Shown: positions 8,956-18,163, numbered from the stretch's first letter. The stretch is DNA of 58,930 bases from Terasakiella pusilla DSM 6293 (GCF_000688235.1 NZ_JHYO01000025.1:1-58930), one strand, 5' to 3'. The notes: generated by a model from the letters alone, not told the origin. Program-made: numbers and translations.

Positions 8956-9357
8956 ATGATCGGTATGGTGCTTGTTACGCACGGACGACTTGCTGATGAA
9001 CTCATTGCCGCACTCGAGCATGTAGTCGGACCGCAGGAAAATGTATCTTCAGTCTGTATTGGGCCGGACGACGACATGGAACAACGGCGCAGCGACATTC
9101 TGGAACAGGTTTCCCATTGCGACAGTGGCAACGGCGTCATTCTGTTGACTGACATGTTTGGCGGCACCCCGTCAAACCTCGCCATTTCCATTATGGACAA
9201 AGCCAATGTCGAGGTAATCGCCGGGGTCAACCTGCCGATGCTGGTCAAACTGGCTAGCGTGCGCAAAAATGAAGGCCTTGCCGAAACAGCGGCACAGGGG
9301 CAAGACGCTGGACGCAAATATATTAACATCGCCTCACACCTGTTGGGCCAAGATTAA
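8956..9357 (+). CDS. PTS EIIA component, mannose family
   Basis: A 133-residue cytoplasmic EIIA-Man domain. The phosphorylated histidine is His9 in 'MVLVTHG', and the fold signature 'GVILLTDMFGGTPSNLA' follows. It accepts phosphate from HPr. No EIIB or membrane EIIC/EIID genes follow, so this EIIA cannot serve sugar uptake from this locus and is likely a regulatory output, as in other alphaproteobacteria with an incomplete PTS. The ATG is preceded by AGGGG. The gap to rapZ is 49 bp and to ptsH 8 bp. Confidence 0.93.
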   Translation: MIGMVLVTHGRLADELIAALEHVVGPQENVSSVCIGPDDDMEQRRSDILEQVSHCDSGNGVILLTDMFGGTPSNLAISIMDKANVEVIAGVNLPMLVKLASVRKNEGLAETAAQGQDAGRKYINIASHLLGQD

Positions 9358-9365
9358 GAACACAG

Positions 9366-9656
9366 ATGAGCGACGCACAAACACAAACACTGGCACAAAC
9401 ACTCGAAATCAAAAACCAACGCGGATTACATGCGCGTGCCGCAGCAAAATTTGTCAAAACCGCTGCCGAATATGAAGATACGACCATCCTTGTCTCTAAA
9501 GGCGGGCAGGAAGTGTCTGGCAACTCCATCATGGGTTTGCTGATGCTGGCTGCCTCCATCGGGACAACGATCGACGTTAAAACAGATGGACCACGCGCCG
9601 ACGAAGCCATGAGCGCCATCGCAACCTTGGTGAATGATAAGTTCGGTGAAGACTAA
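9366..9656 (+). CDS. ptsH: Phosphocarrier protein HPr
   Basis: A 96-residue HPr that relays phosphate from enzyme I to EIIA. The active histidine is His22 in 'NQRGLHARAAAKFV', and the regulatory serine target of HprK is Ser54 in 'EVSGNSIMGLL'. An N-terminal extension of about eight Thr/Gln-rich residues precedes the usual start of the fold. It sits 8 bp after the EIIA gene, and its 3' end overlaps the start of ptsI. With HprK in the same cluster, the Ser/His dual phosphorylation circuit is complete. Confidence 0.95.
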   Translation: MSDAQTQTLAQTLEIKNQRGLHARAAAKFVKTAAEYEDTTILVSKGGQEVSGNSIMGLLMLAASIGTTIDVKTDGPRADEAMSAIATLVNDKFGED

Positions 9657-11391
9657 GCCTGAAAAAATCTATGACGGCCTGGGCGTTTCCCCCGGGATCG
9701 GTTTTGGGGTCGTGCACGTGCGCGATGCCGGTTCGCTGGAGATTGCGGAATATCCCATCTCCGCTGATGACATCCCGAACGAGATAAGCCGTTTCCGCGA
9801 GGCGCTTGACCTCTCCCTCAGCCAGCTGGAAGACCTAAAGCATAAATCACGCACCCTGCCTGAAGCCGCGGCGGAAGAACTGGGCTTCATGTTGGACGCC
9901 AATATCCATATGCTCAAAGGCTCCCGCCTTGTGCGCGGGATCGAAGCCTATATTCAAGATCATGCGATTAATGCAGAAGCCTCCATTCAGTATGCGCTCA
10001 ATCAGATCGTCAAAGGCTTCCAATCCCTTGATGATGCCTATATCGCCTCGCGTCAGTCCGATATTCATCAGGTTGCCGAACGGGTCTTGCGCAATCTGGG
10101 GAACAGCGCCCTGACCGCGCAGCAAGAGCTTCAACAAAACTCTGTCCTCATTGCCGACGAATTGACGCCCGCAGATACAGCCCTGATGCACCCGGAAAGT
10201 GTCTCCGGTTTTTGTACCGCCCTTGGGGGCCCAGAAAGTCATACCGCGATTATGGCTCGTGCCCTTGGGATCCCTGCTGTCTTGGGTGTCCCCCATATTT
10301 TACGCCACGTCAGCAATGGCGATAAGATTATTATTGACGGCACCCATGGCAAAATTATCGTCAATCCGACCGATGCGACCACACTGATCTACCAACAAAA
10401 ATCCCTAAAAATAAAACAAAAGCTGTTACGCTTGCATCAACTGCATGAACGTCAGGCGATTACCCGTGACGGCGTAAAGATCGGCTTGATGGCGAATGTG
10501 GAACTCCCCATCGAAGTTGCGCTGGTTCAGCAAAACGGTGGCGAGGGAATTGGCCTGTTGCGCAGCGAGTTCATGTATATGAACCGCGACACCCTACCCG
10601 ACGAACACGACCAGTATGAAAGCTTTAAGGTTTTGCTTCAAGCGATGGACGGACAACCCGTCACCATCCGCACCCTTGATATTGGCGGGGAAAAAACCGC
10701 CCGTTCCCTGATCGAAGATTTTGGTGATAGCATTTGTTCCCCGCTGGGTATGCGCGGCATTCGCTTGTCCTTACATCGCCCCGACATCTTGGAAACCCAG
10801 TACCGTGCGATCTTGCGTGCGGCTGCCCATGGCCCCATCCGTATCCTGTTGCCCATGGTGACCACCACCGATGATGTTACCAAAGCAAGACGTATCCTTA
10901 AGGATGTCGCCACCCGCATGCGCGCAGAAGGTCAAACGGTTCCAGAGACACTCCCGCCACTCGGCGCGATGATTGAGGTTCCGGGGGCGGCTTTGGCCGC
11001 GGACAGTCTGGCACAGGTCTGTGATTTTTTTGCCATCGGGTCCAATGATCTGACCATGTATACCTTGGCAACGGACCGCGCCGATGAAAAGGTCGCACAC
11101 CTCTACCAGCCTCTGCACCCGGCTGTCTTGCGCCTGATCCAGTTTACGACACAGGCAGCCGCCAAATATAATATTCCCATCAGTATCTGCGGAGAAATTG
11201 CGGGGAATCCGATTTATACCGGCCTGCTGATCGGCATGGGACTGCGTGATTTATCCATGGGGGCATCCAATATCCCGTGGATCAAAGACCGTATTTTGCA
11301 CATGGATGAAGAAACGGAGAAAAGACGCGTCAACCAGATCATGCAGGAAACAGACAGCCGCCGCATTGCCATGCTGCTAAGCGAGAACTGA
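9634..11391 (+). CDS. ptsI: PTS enzyme I (phosphoenolpyruvate-protein phosphotransferase)
   Basis: Transfers phosphate from PEP to HPr. It is 585 residues with no N-terminal GAF domain, so it is the ordinary EI form rather than the nitrogen-type PtsP. It has the swivelling phosphohistidine domain with His203 in 'GGPESHTAIMARALGIP', and the PEP-binding barrel with 'GIGLLRSEFMYM', 'RTLDIGGEK' and 'FAIGSNDLTMYTLATDR'. The start could be ATG 9634 (used here) or GTG 9646; both overlap the end of ptsH. This is the last gene of the chvI-to-ptsI run. PEP supply links it to pckA on the other side of chvI. Confidence 0.93.
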   Translation: MISSVKTKPEKIYDGLGVSPGIGFGVVHVRDAGSLEIAEYPISADDIPNEISRFREALDLSLSQLEDLKHKSRTLPEAAAEELGFMLDANIHMLKGSRLVRGIEAYIQDHAINAEASIQYALNQIVKGFQSLDDAYIASRQSDIHQVAERVLRNLGNSALTAQQELQQNSVLIADELTPADTALMHPESVSGFCTALGGPESHTAIMARALGIPAVLGVPHILRHVSNGDKIIIDGTHGKIIVNPTDATTLIYQQKSLKIKQKLLRLHQLHERQAITRDGVKIGLMANVELPIEVALVQQNGGEGIGLLRSEFMYMNRDTLPDEHDQYESFKVLLQAMDGQPVTIRTLDIGGEKTARSLIEDFGDSICSPLGMRGIRLSLHRPDILETQYRAILRAAAHGPIRILLPMVTTTDDVTKARRILKDVATRMRAEGQTVPETLPPLGAMIEVPGAALAADSLAQVCDFFAIGSNDLTMYTLATDRADEKVAHLYQPLHPAVLRLIQFTTQAAAKYNIPISICGEIAGNPIYTGLLIGMGLRDLSMGASNIPWIKDRILHMDEETEKRRVNQIMQETDSRRIAMLLSEN

Positions 11392-11530
11392 CACCTCGCC
11401 CCCACATCAGCCACCACCGTATTTATGCGTATAGACAAGTAAAACTCAAACCCGCATAAATATTTTCCCGACACGCTCTATACAATTCCTAGCATTCTTT
11501 CCTATGTATAGAGGAGGTAGAAGCGGTTTC

Positions 11531-12310
11531 ATGGGTATAAATATGGTCAAGTCACACTATCGGGGACTTCTCCTTGGTCTCTTTTGTTTATTTTTGACAG
11601 CGCCTTTTCAGGCGTCTGCGGAACCGCGCCCGATTAAAATTGCCGTCCCTCACCTTTCTCAACTTGTGCAAAAAAACGCTGACAATCAATGGAGCGGCCC
11701 CCTCATCGACCTTTTGAATGAAATGTCGCGAACCTCCGGCTATCAGATGGATGTGCATGTGGTCCCCTTTAAGCGGGCTGTGATCATGACCAATGAGGGC
11801 GCTGCGGATTTCGGTATTTTTATGGAAAGCCCGATCAGAAACAAGACCGCCCTGCCCATTCATAAACTGGGGAATGCGACTTTTGTCATCATCAGCCTTA
11901 AAGATGCCCCTATTACCCATCTCTCCCAGCTCAAGGGCAAAACCGTTGCCCGCATCCTTGGCGGCACCGAGATTAAAAGCCTCGCGGGCATTGAAGACCT
12001 GACCTATTACCCCTTCAAATCCCACGCAGAAGGGGCGCGCCTATTATTGGCCCGTCGGGTGGATGCCCTGTTGACCGCAGACTTTCGGGTCATTGATGCC
12101 TTTGATAATTTAAACCTCAGCCCTGAAGACATCGCCCCTCCCCTAAGTGTCGAAGATCGTGAACTCTGGCTCTACTGGTCGTGGAAATCGGACCTGGACT
12201 TTAAGCACGTTCGGCGCATTAGGCACGATACACCGGACAATCTGCTTAGCAAAGATTCCTTAAGCCTGCTCAAAGATTACGTGGAACAAAATAACAACAG
12301 CTCTGATTAA
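11531..12310 (+). CDS. Periplasmic solute-binding protein, family-3-like
   Basis: A secreted 259-residue protein resembling the amino-acid-binding (SBP_bac_3) fold. The signal peptide is 'LLLGLFCLFLTAPFQASA', with cleavage before 'EPRPIKIAVPHL'. Typical segments are 'WSGPLIDLLNEMSRTSGYQM', 'GAADFGIFMES' and 'LKGKTVARILGGTEIKS'. I chose ATG 11531 because GGAGG at 11512-11516 lies upstream of it; an earlier ATG at 11504 would place that site inside the gene. No permease or ATPase gene is adjacent, so it may be an orphan receptor or accessory sensor. It overlaps uvrC tail to tail by four bases. The ligand is unknown. Confidence 0.8.
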   Translation: MGINMVKSHYRGLLLGLFCLFLTAPFQASAEPRPIKIAVPHLSQLVQKNADNQWSGPLIDLLNEMSRTSGYQMDVHVVPFKRAVIMTNEGAADFGIFMESPIRNKTALPIHKLGNATFVIISLKDAPITHLSQLKGKTVARILGGTEIKSLAGIEDLTYYPFKSHAEGARLLLARRVDALLTADFRVIDAFDNLNLSPEDIAPPLSVEDRELWLYWSWKSDLDFKHVRRIRHDTPDNLLSKDSLSLLKDYVEQNNNSSD

Positions 12311-14205
12311 TCGTGAAAGTGATCGTAAATCTTCTTCGCAATCGATTTACTGATGCCTTCCACCCCTTCAAGGTCAATCAGCCCCGCCTGCGCAACAGCC
12401 TTTGCGGACCCGAAGTGATGTAGCAGGGCTTTTTTACGCTTTGCGCCAATCCCGTCAATCGTATCCAGAATAGACTGTTTCACCGCCTTGCCCCGTTTTG
12501 CCCGGTGCGTGCCGATGGCAAAACGGTGGGCTTCATCGCGCAAACGCTGGATAAAATGGTTGACGGGGTCGGTATGTCCTAACTGGAACGGCTCTTGCCC
12601 CGGCATGACGATTTTATCAAACCCGGCATTGCGATCCGGCCCTTTGGAGATACCGGCAAGGGTCACATCATCGATCCCCAGCTCCGCAAAAACCTCAATG
12701 GCGATATTCAACTGCCCCATACCCCCATCGACAATGATCAGGTCGGGCCATTGGCCTTTTTCCTTGTCCGGGTCTTCCTTCATGGCGCGGGTGAAACGAC
12801 GGGTCAGAACTTCGCGCATCATGGCGTAATCATCATCACTTTGCGCGGTCTTGATATTGAATTTGCGATAGGCGTTTTTGATAAACCCTTCCGGTCCCGC
12901 CGCGATCATCGCGCCCACAGAGTTTGTCCCCTGCGTATGAGAGTTATCATAAACTTCCACTCGCTCCGGCATGGCCTCCATCTTCAGGACGCGCGCCAGC
13001 TCTTTTAACAATTTACGCTGCGAGGCACTTTCCGCCATGCGACGGCCCAAGGCTTCACGCGCATTATTCAGGGCATGGGTGATCACTTTTGTTTTTTCAC
13101 CGCGCTTAGGCACTGAGATCTCCACCTTGCGCTCGGCTTTTACACTCAGGGCTTCTTGCAAAATCGCCTGACCCGGCAAATCATGACTGACCAGAATATG
13201 TTTCGGCGGATGTTTATCCGCATAAAACTGGCCCATAAAGGCCTCGATGACCTCCGGCAGTTCCTGCGTTGCTGCATGACTGGGATAGTAGGCACGGTTG
13301 CCAAAGTTGGCCCCAGCGCGAAAGAAGAAGACCTGCACGCAGGTCTGCCCGCCTTCCTGAAAACCGGCGATCACGTCAGCTTCTTCCAGCCCATCGATAT
13401 TAATGTCCTGCTTTTGCTGGATACGCGACATGGCATTAATCCGGTCGCGATAGACCGCCGCTTCCTCAAATTCCAAATTGTCGCTGGCGGCTGCCATTTT
13501 CTCGGCGAGTTCCGCCTGCAACCCTTTGCTATCGCCGCGCAGGAAACGTTCTGCCTCCTTCACCAAGCGGCCATAGGCCTGATGGGAGATCCGACCGACA
13601 CAAGGCGCGCTGCATCGTTTGATCTGATATTGCAGACAGGGGCGCGTGCGGGCTGAAAAAATACTATCCGAACAAGGCCGCAGCAAAAAGGCGCGTTGCA
13701 AGGTATTCAGCGTTTCATTCACCGCCCAAGCCGAAGCAAAGGGGCCGAAATATTTGCCTTTACGATTCTTCGCGCCTCGGTGTTTCAAGACTTGAGGATA
13801 GTCATGATCCCCCGTGACCAAAATCATCGGGAAGGATTTATCATCGCGCAGCAAAATATTGTAGCGCGGCTTCAGCTTCTTGATCAGGTTTGATTCAAGC
13901 AGCAGAGCTTCGGCTTCGGTGTGAGTGGTGATAAATTCCATGGTGTGGGTTTCCGACACCATGCGCTGAATACGGATCGTCAGGCGTTGCGGCTGGGTAT
14001 AGTTTGCCACCCGTTTATTGAGATACTTTGCTTTACCGACATAAAGCACATCACCCTTATCATTCAGCATCCGATAGACACCGGGTTTGCTTTCCAGTGT
14101 CTTTAGATATCCTTTGATGACCTCGACACCACGGGTCAATGACCCTTTCGGGGCACTGGTCGGGACTTCTAGGCCGCTTTGCTGTTCGTGACGTCTCTCA
14201 TTCAT
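12307..14205 (-). CDS. uvrC: UvrABC system protein C
   Basis: Nucleotide excision repair endonuclease that cuts DNA on both sides of a lesion. From ATG 14205 it is 632 residues, typical of UvrC. It has the GIY-YIG nuclease ('GVYRMLNDKGDVLYVGKAK'), the UVR motif that binds UvrB ('EKMAAASDNLEFEEAAVYRD'), the RNase-H-like nuclease ('VEVYDNSHTQGTN', 'IIVDGGMGQLN') and a C-terminal helix-hairpin-helix ('GIGAKRKKALLHHFGS'). An open frame extends 48 codons upstream, but those residues are not UvrC-like. In many alphaproteobacteria uvrC is directly followed by pgsA-moaD-moaE; here those genes are 15 kb away. Confidence 0.96.
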   Translation of the reverse strand: MNERRHEQQSGLEVPTSAPKGSLTRGVEVIKGYLKTLESKPGVYRMLNDKGDVLYVGKAKYLNKRVANYTQPQRLTIRIQRMVSETHTMEFITTHTEAEALLLESNLIKKLKPRYNILLRDDKSFPMILVTGDHDYPQVLKHRGAKNRKGKYFGPFASAWAVNETLNTLQRAFLLRPCSDSIFSARTRPCLQYQIKRCSAPCVGRISHQAYGRLVKEAERFLRGDSKGLQAELAEKMAAASDNLEFEEAAVYRDRINAMSRIQQKQDINIDGLEEADVIAGFQEGGQTCVQVFFFRAGANFGNRAYYPSHAATQELPEVIEAFMGQFYADKHPPKHILVSHDLPGQAILQEALSVKAERKVEISVPKRGEKTKVITHALNNAREALGRRMAESASQRKLLKELARVLKMEAMPERVEVYDNSHTQGTNSVGAMIAAGPEGFIKNAYRKFNIKTAQSDDDYAMMREVLTRRFTRAMKEDPDKEKGQWPDLIIVDGGMGQLNIAIEVFAELGIDDVTLAGISKGPDRNAGFDKIVMPGQEPFQLGHTDPVNHFIQRLRDEAHRFAIGTHRAKRGKAVKQSILDTIDGIGAKRKKALLHHFGSAKAVAQAGLIDLEGVEGISKSIAKKIYDHFHD

Positions 14206-14316
14206 GGTGAAGATTTGGAACATCTGATTCGTTTCGTCAACCAATGTTCGTTGGCGAAGCGGGAAATCTCCGTTATAACTGGGGCAAAATTCCCTCAAGA
14301 AAGAGAAACTGCGGAC

Positions 14317-15408
14317 ATGGCGCGCGTACCCCACCCGACAAAAAAACACCCCGCCCTCACCTATCAGGAACCTACTTTGGTCAAAGTCGGTCGCTATTCC
14401 CTGACGACATTTTTAGTGCTGATGGTTCTCTCCCTTCTCTATGTCGGGGCGTGGTTTTTGACGTCGATGCAATTGCGCAGCGGTTTGCAAGACTGGTTCG
14501 CCGCGCGCCAAGCCAACGGCTATCTCGCCCACTACGCGGAAAAGTCAGCGCGAATCAGCGGCTTTCCTTTCAGCGTCAAGGCAACTCTACAAGATGTCGT
14601 TTTCGCCCCGCCCAAAAACGAGTTTGCTCAACACCCGTGGGTCTGGTCCCCGTCAGAACTGACGTTTTCCATTACCCCACTCCCTTGGACGATCCGCACC
14701 TTAAACATTGATCTGAGCGCACGCCAAACCTTTAGCATCAACAATCAAAGCTATAGCGGCACAGCCGAAACCGCCCTCCTGTCCCTTGATTGGATGAGCA
14801 AAGGGCTGCCAGACGAGATCAACCTGTCGATCCAAAAACTCGCCCTCGCCCACAAGACCTTGCCTCAAGGCGTCGATATCCAGAAACTCAGTTTTACATC
14901 AGCGCGTCAATCCGATGGAAATTACGCCTTTGACCTGACGGGGGAACGGGCGACTCTGCCGGTCGGCCTGAGGGGATTAGGCCAACGTTTGGACGACATT
15001 ATCCTACGGGGACACCTGAACGAAAATTTTGCCCATGATGGCATAAGCCCCTCATCACTGATAAAATGGCGCGACGCCGGTGGCATCATGGAAGCCCAGC
15101 GCATGCACATCCAATACGGTCCGTTATTGCTGCAAGGCAACGGGACCATGGCGCTAGATGGCGACCTGCAACCCGTTGGTGCCTTTAGCGCGCGCATCCA
15201 AGGTTTTTTTGAAACTGTCAACAGCCTTCAGCGCGCCGGTGTTGTGCGCGGACCGGATGCAAGCATGGCAAAAGTCGTTCTGGGAATTCTGCCAAAACAA
15301 CCACAGAACGGTGGACCTGCGACCATTAGTCTACCGCTAACTATCCAAAATCGTGCTTTCTTTGCCGGACCCGTTCAGTTGATTGATTTGCCGATTTTAA
15401 ACTGGTAA
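14317..15408 (+). CDS. DUF2125 family protein
   Basis: A 363-residue envelope protein of the alphaproteobacterial DUF2125 family, function unknown. An N-terminal helix ('SLTTFLVLMVLSLLYVGAWF', about residues 26-46) anchors it or acts as an uncleaved signal. The following periplasmic region has the family hallmarks 'LQDWFAARQANGY', 'SGFPFSVKATLQDVVF' and 'LTFSITPLPWTIRTL', and is rich in beta strands. ATG 14317 is preferred over an open frame reaching 14179 because the family homology and membrane helix begin after it. It is divergent from uvrC across 111 bp. Confidence 0.85.
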   Translation: MARVPHPTKKHPALTYQEPTLVKVGRYSLTTFLVLMVLSLLYVGAWFLTSMQLRSGLQDWFAARQANGYLAHYAEKSARISGFPFSVKATLQDVVFAPPKNEFAQHPWVWSPSELTFSITPLPWTIRTLNIDLSARQTFSINNQSYSGTAETALLSLDWMSKGLPDEINLSIQKLALAHKTLPQGVDIQKLSFTSARQSDGNYAFDLTGERATLPVGLRGLGQRLDDIILRGHLNENFAHDGISPSSLIKWRDAGGIMEAQRMHIQYGPLLLQGNGTMALDGDLQPVGAFSARIQGFFETVNSLQRAGVVRGPDASMAKVVLGILPKQPQNGGPATISLPLTIQNRAFFAGPVQLIDLPILNW

Positions 15409-15488
15409 CAATTTTGATTGCAATCCATTGGCAGGCACCGTACCGTTTGCCCACAAACAATAATGCCTTAATATGAGGAAACAACAAT

Positions 15489-16850
15489 ATGTCCTTCAAA
15501 CCAAACTCCATATCGGCGCTCGATACCACCCATCACCTCCATCCCTACACCAACTTAAAAGCCCACGAAGAACATGGCCCGCTGGTCATTACCCGTGGGG
15601 AAGGCGTGCGCGTCTTCGATGAAGATGGTAAGGACTATATTGAAGGACTCGCGGGTCTATGGTGCGCCTCCCTCGGCTTCAACCAGCCCCGCCTTGTGGA
15701 AGCCGCAAAAAAGCAGATGGAAACCCTGCCTTTTTACCATAGCTTCTCCAGCAAAGTGCCGGACGTCACAGCAAAACTGGCGCACCGACTTGTCGAAATT
15801 ACACCGGACGGTCTGGATCGTGCGCTGTTCTGTAACTCCGGTTCCGAAGCCAATGACACGGCCATCAAAACCATCTGGTACTATAACAACGCGCGCGGCA
15901 AACCACAGAAAAAGAAAATCATCGCCCGTGATAAAGCCTATCATGGCGTGACGATTGCTGCCGGTAGCCTGACAGGTCTGGCCTATGCCCAAAACGGCTT
16001 TGACCTGCCGGCAAGCGAACGCATCCTGCGTGCTGGCTGTCCGCATTATTACCGCTACGGCCATGAGGGCGAAAGCGAAGAAGAATTTTCAACCCGCATG
16101 GCGAACGAACTGGAAGCCATGATTCTTGAGGAAGGGCCGGACACCATCGCGGCGATGTTTGCAGAACCTATTCAGGGTGCAGGCGGTGTGATCTTACCAC
16201 CGAAAGACTATTTCCCGAAAATTCAGGCTGTCCTGACCAAATACGACATTCTGCTGGTTGCAGACGAAGTGATCTGCGGCTTTGGTCGTACAGGTAAAAT
16301 GTTCGGCTCCCAGCATCTGGACATCAAACCGGATATGATGACCATGGCGAAACAGTTGTCCTCCGGGTATCTGCCGATCTCAGCCATGATGGTTTCTGAC
16401 CATATCTATCAAACCATTAAAGAACATAGCGCCCAACTTGGCGTCTTTGGTCACGGCCTGACCTATGGCGGGCATCCGGTGCCGTGCGCGGTTGCGTTGG
16501 AGGTGCTGGATATGTACGAAGAGATGGATATCCTGTCCCACGTGAATGCGGTTAGCCCCTACTTCCTGGAACGTCTAAACAGCTATGCGGACCATCCGTT
16601 GGTCGGCGAAGTGCGCGGCACAGGTTTGATCGGCGCGATTGAACTGACAGCCGACAAAGCCAACAAAACACCGTTTGACCCTTCCCTCGCCATGGCCCCA
16701 ACCTTGGTGAAAAAAGGCGAACAGCACGGCGTGATCCTGCGCGCCATGCCAGGTGATTGCATTGCCTTCTGCCCGCCGCTGATAATTGAGCAGCCGGAAC
16801 TGGAAGAAATGTTCAACCGCTTCGAGAAAGCACTGGCTGAAATGTTCTAA
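15489..16850 (+). CDS. Class III PLP-dependent aminotransferase (putrescine/omega-amino acid type)
   Basis: A 453-residue fold-type I aminotransferase. The PLP-binding lysine is Lys288 in 'MTMAKQLSSGYLP', preceded by 'LVADEVICGFGRTG'. 'LFCNSGSEANDTAIK' is the phosphate-binding signature. The sequence resembles omega-aminotransferases that use pyruvate as acceptor, such as SpuC-like putrescine or taurine/beta-alanine transaminases. Substrate cannot be decided from sequence. It stands alone: 80 bp after the DUF2125 gene, with ATGAGGAAACAAC upstream as ribosome site, and it ends at a bidirectional terminator. It could release amino nitrogen as alanine. Confidence 0.88.
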   Translation: MSFKPNSISALDTTHHLHPYTNLKAHEEHGPLVITRGEGVRVFDEDGKDYIEGLAGLWCASLGFNQPRLVEAAKKQMETLPFYHSFSSKVPDVTAKLAHRLVEITPDGLDRALFCNSGSEANDTAIKTIWYYNNARGKPQKKKIIARDKAYHGVTIAAGSLTGLAYAQNGFDLPASERILRAGCPHYYRYGHEGESEEEFSTRMANELEAMILEEGPDTIAAMFAEPIQGAGGVILPPKDYFPKIQAVLTKYDILLVADEVICGFGRTGKMFGSQHLDIKPDMMTMAKQLSSGYLPISAMMVSDHIYQTIKEHSAQLGVFGHGLTYGGHPVPCAVALEVLDMYEEMDILSHVNAVSPYFLERLNSYADHPLVGEVRGTGLIGAIELTADKANKTPFDPSLAMAPTLVKKGEQHGVILRAMPGDCIAFCPPLIIEQPELEEMFNRFEKALAEMF

Positions 16851-16882
16851 CTTCTCATCATTACTGATGAAATAGAGGTAAA

Positions 16883-16909
16883 AAAAGGGGGGCTATCAGC
16901 CTCCCTTTT
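16883..16909. terminator. Bidirectional intrinsic terminator
   Basis: Twelve-bp stem (16883-16894 with 16898-16909) with a 3-base loop and one G-U wobble, with A-run and T-run arms on both sides. It separates the plus-strand aminotransferase from the minus-strand Hpt gene and can serve both. Confidence 0.85.
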
Positions 16910-16932
16910 CACATTCCAACGTGCAGCGCTGA

Positions 16933-17283
16933 TTACTGTTTATCAGCAATCCAACTCGTGGCGGCTTGCAAGCCTTCTTCCAACAGTCCCGGCAGTTCCG
17001 GTACAACAGGCTCCACACCCGGACCTTCGCCCGTCACCAGCTTACGTTCAATCAAAGCCGCCTGCTCAGAAACAACTTTCAACCCCAACGTCCCTGTTGA
17101 AGATTTCAGGGTATGAGCTTCTTTGCGCAGTTCATCCATTTCGTTATCCCGTAGCAAATCCTGCATACGTTGAACGCGCGTGCCCGCATCTTCTGCCAGA
17201 TCGACCAGCAACGTTGCCACCAGCTCCCCACCAACCTGTTCGACAAGTTCGTTGAGCGTATCTTCACAAAGGATATCTGACAT
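16933..17283 (-). CDS. Hpt (histidine phosphotransfer) domain protein
   Basis: A 116-residue free-standing phosphotransfer protein. The four-helix Hpt fold has the phospho-acceptor His57 in 'RKEAHTLKSSTGTLG', with the lysine and glycine positions of the family conserved. It is the last gene of the minus-strand run that begins with divL, 51 bp after the preceding stop. Such proteins shuttle phosphate between a hybrid kinase receiver and a response regulator. Two hybrid kinases with receivers are in this window (32218 and 48710) but neither is adjacent, so its partners are unknown. ChpT, the known phosphotransferase in DivL pathways, has a different kinase-like architecture. Confidence 0.87.
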   Translation of the reverse strand: MSDILCEDTLNELVEQVGGELVATLLVDLAEDAGTRVQRMQDLLRDNEMDELRKEAHTLKSSTGTLGLKVVSEQAALIERKLVTGEGPGVEPVVPELPGLLEEGLQAATSWIADKQ

Positions 17284-17334
17284 CTGCTTCCCTGTTTCTG
17301 AATAACCTTCTGATACTATGGCCTATTCAGTATT

Positions 17335-17775
17335 CTAATGCAATGTTGCTTTGCCTGAATCTTCCTGCACACCCGCAATTCGGTCCAAGGCCGGCATTTT
17401 AATATCGATAAAAGCGGTTGCCATCTGATCCGGCTCCACATCATCCAGATGTAAAATGATCGCCCGCCCGATTTGTAAAGACGCTGCAATCGCCCATTCC
17501 AATTGGCTCACAACTTTTTGGTCCCCATGGGCTTGGGCTTCCGGCAAGATACGGTGCTGCAAAAACTGCGCAACGCCTGCAAAACCGCGCGACGCCACCT
17601 GCGCCCGGCTGGCGAGAAGCGTAAAATGGCTCGATTCATCCAGCTGATTTGCCGCTTGGGACAGTTCTGCCATCATCGCATGAACACCGACATCGGCTTT
17701 GTCCGTCTTTGCCGCCACAAAACGCAGAAATCCCGCATAAAACTTATAATCGTCAGAAACGTTAGTCTTCGTCAT
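17335..17775 (-). CDS. Hypothetical protein in the divL operon
   Basis: Unrecognised. From ATG 17775 the product is 146 residues ('MTKTNVSDDYKFYAGFLRFV'), all-helical in appearance, with no signal peptide or membrane helix. It has an Ala- and Gln-rich middle ('MMAELSQAANQLDESSHF', 'SQLEWAIAASLQIGRAI') and could form a helical bundle, perhaps Hpt-like, but no clear HxxKxxS motif is present. Its start overlaps the end of the upstream 133-residue gene by 14 bases, implying translational coupling. An open frame runs nine codons further upstream but begins in the lysine-rich shadow of the neighbour. Confidence 0.6.
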   Translation of the reverse strand: MTKTNVSDDYKFYAGFLRFVAAKTDKADVGVHAMMAELSQAANQLDESSHFTLLASRAQVASRGFAGVAQFLQHRILPEAQAHGDQKVVSQLEWAIAASLQIGRAIILHLDDVEPDQMATAFIDIKMPALDRIAGVQEDSGKATLH

Positions 17776-18163
17776 AGTCAAAATCGTCTTCTTCTTCTTC
17801 AAATTCAGAACCCGGCAGCATGTTCGGCAAATCCAGCCAGTGCCAGTGGCGATACACTTTATCGCAAGCCAGCGTTAACTGATCCAGCAGGTTATCTTCT
17901 TCGCCACACAGGATATAGCTGTCGCCATCTTCGCTTTCAACCGCGCAGGCCAACAGGCTTTCCATCCCCATCGGGCCTTTTTCGACCTGAATGAGAGTAA
18001 AAACCTCTTCATCTTCGCTATAGCCGCTGCCTTCGATATTAACAGTCAGGATGTAAGGCCCGACCACAAACTGGTCCTGAACGTCCTCGCCTTCCCGATC
18101 AATAATGATATTTCTGATCTCAGCCAATTTTTCGGCAATCTCTGCCATTTGATCTTCACTCAT
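17762..18163 (-). CDS. Hypothetical acidic protein downstream of divL
   Basis: Unrecognised 133-residue cytoplasmic protein. An N-terminal helix ('MSEDQMAEIAEKLAEIRNII') is followed by a mixed alpha/beta core ('YILTVNIEGSGYSEDEEVF', 'SLLACAVESEDGDSYILC'), and it ends in a very acidic tail ('EFEEEEDDFDYDED'). It begins 4 bp after the divL stop and overlaps the next gene. Its position between divL and an Hpt gene suggests a role with the cell-cycle phosphorelay, but nothing in the sequence proves that. Confidence 0.65.
   Translation of the reverse strand: MSEDQMAEIAEKLAEIRNIIIDREGEDVQDQFVVGPYILTVNIEGSGYSEDEEVFTLIQVEKGPMGMESLLACAVESEDGDSYILCGEEDNLLDQLTLACDKVYRHWHWLDLPNMLPGSEFEEEEDDFDYDED

Noticed and set aside
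12307-14349. Longer UvrC start at 14349
   Set aside because: The extra 48 residues are not UvrC-like and would run close to the divergent DUF2125 gene; ATG 14205 gives the normal length.
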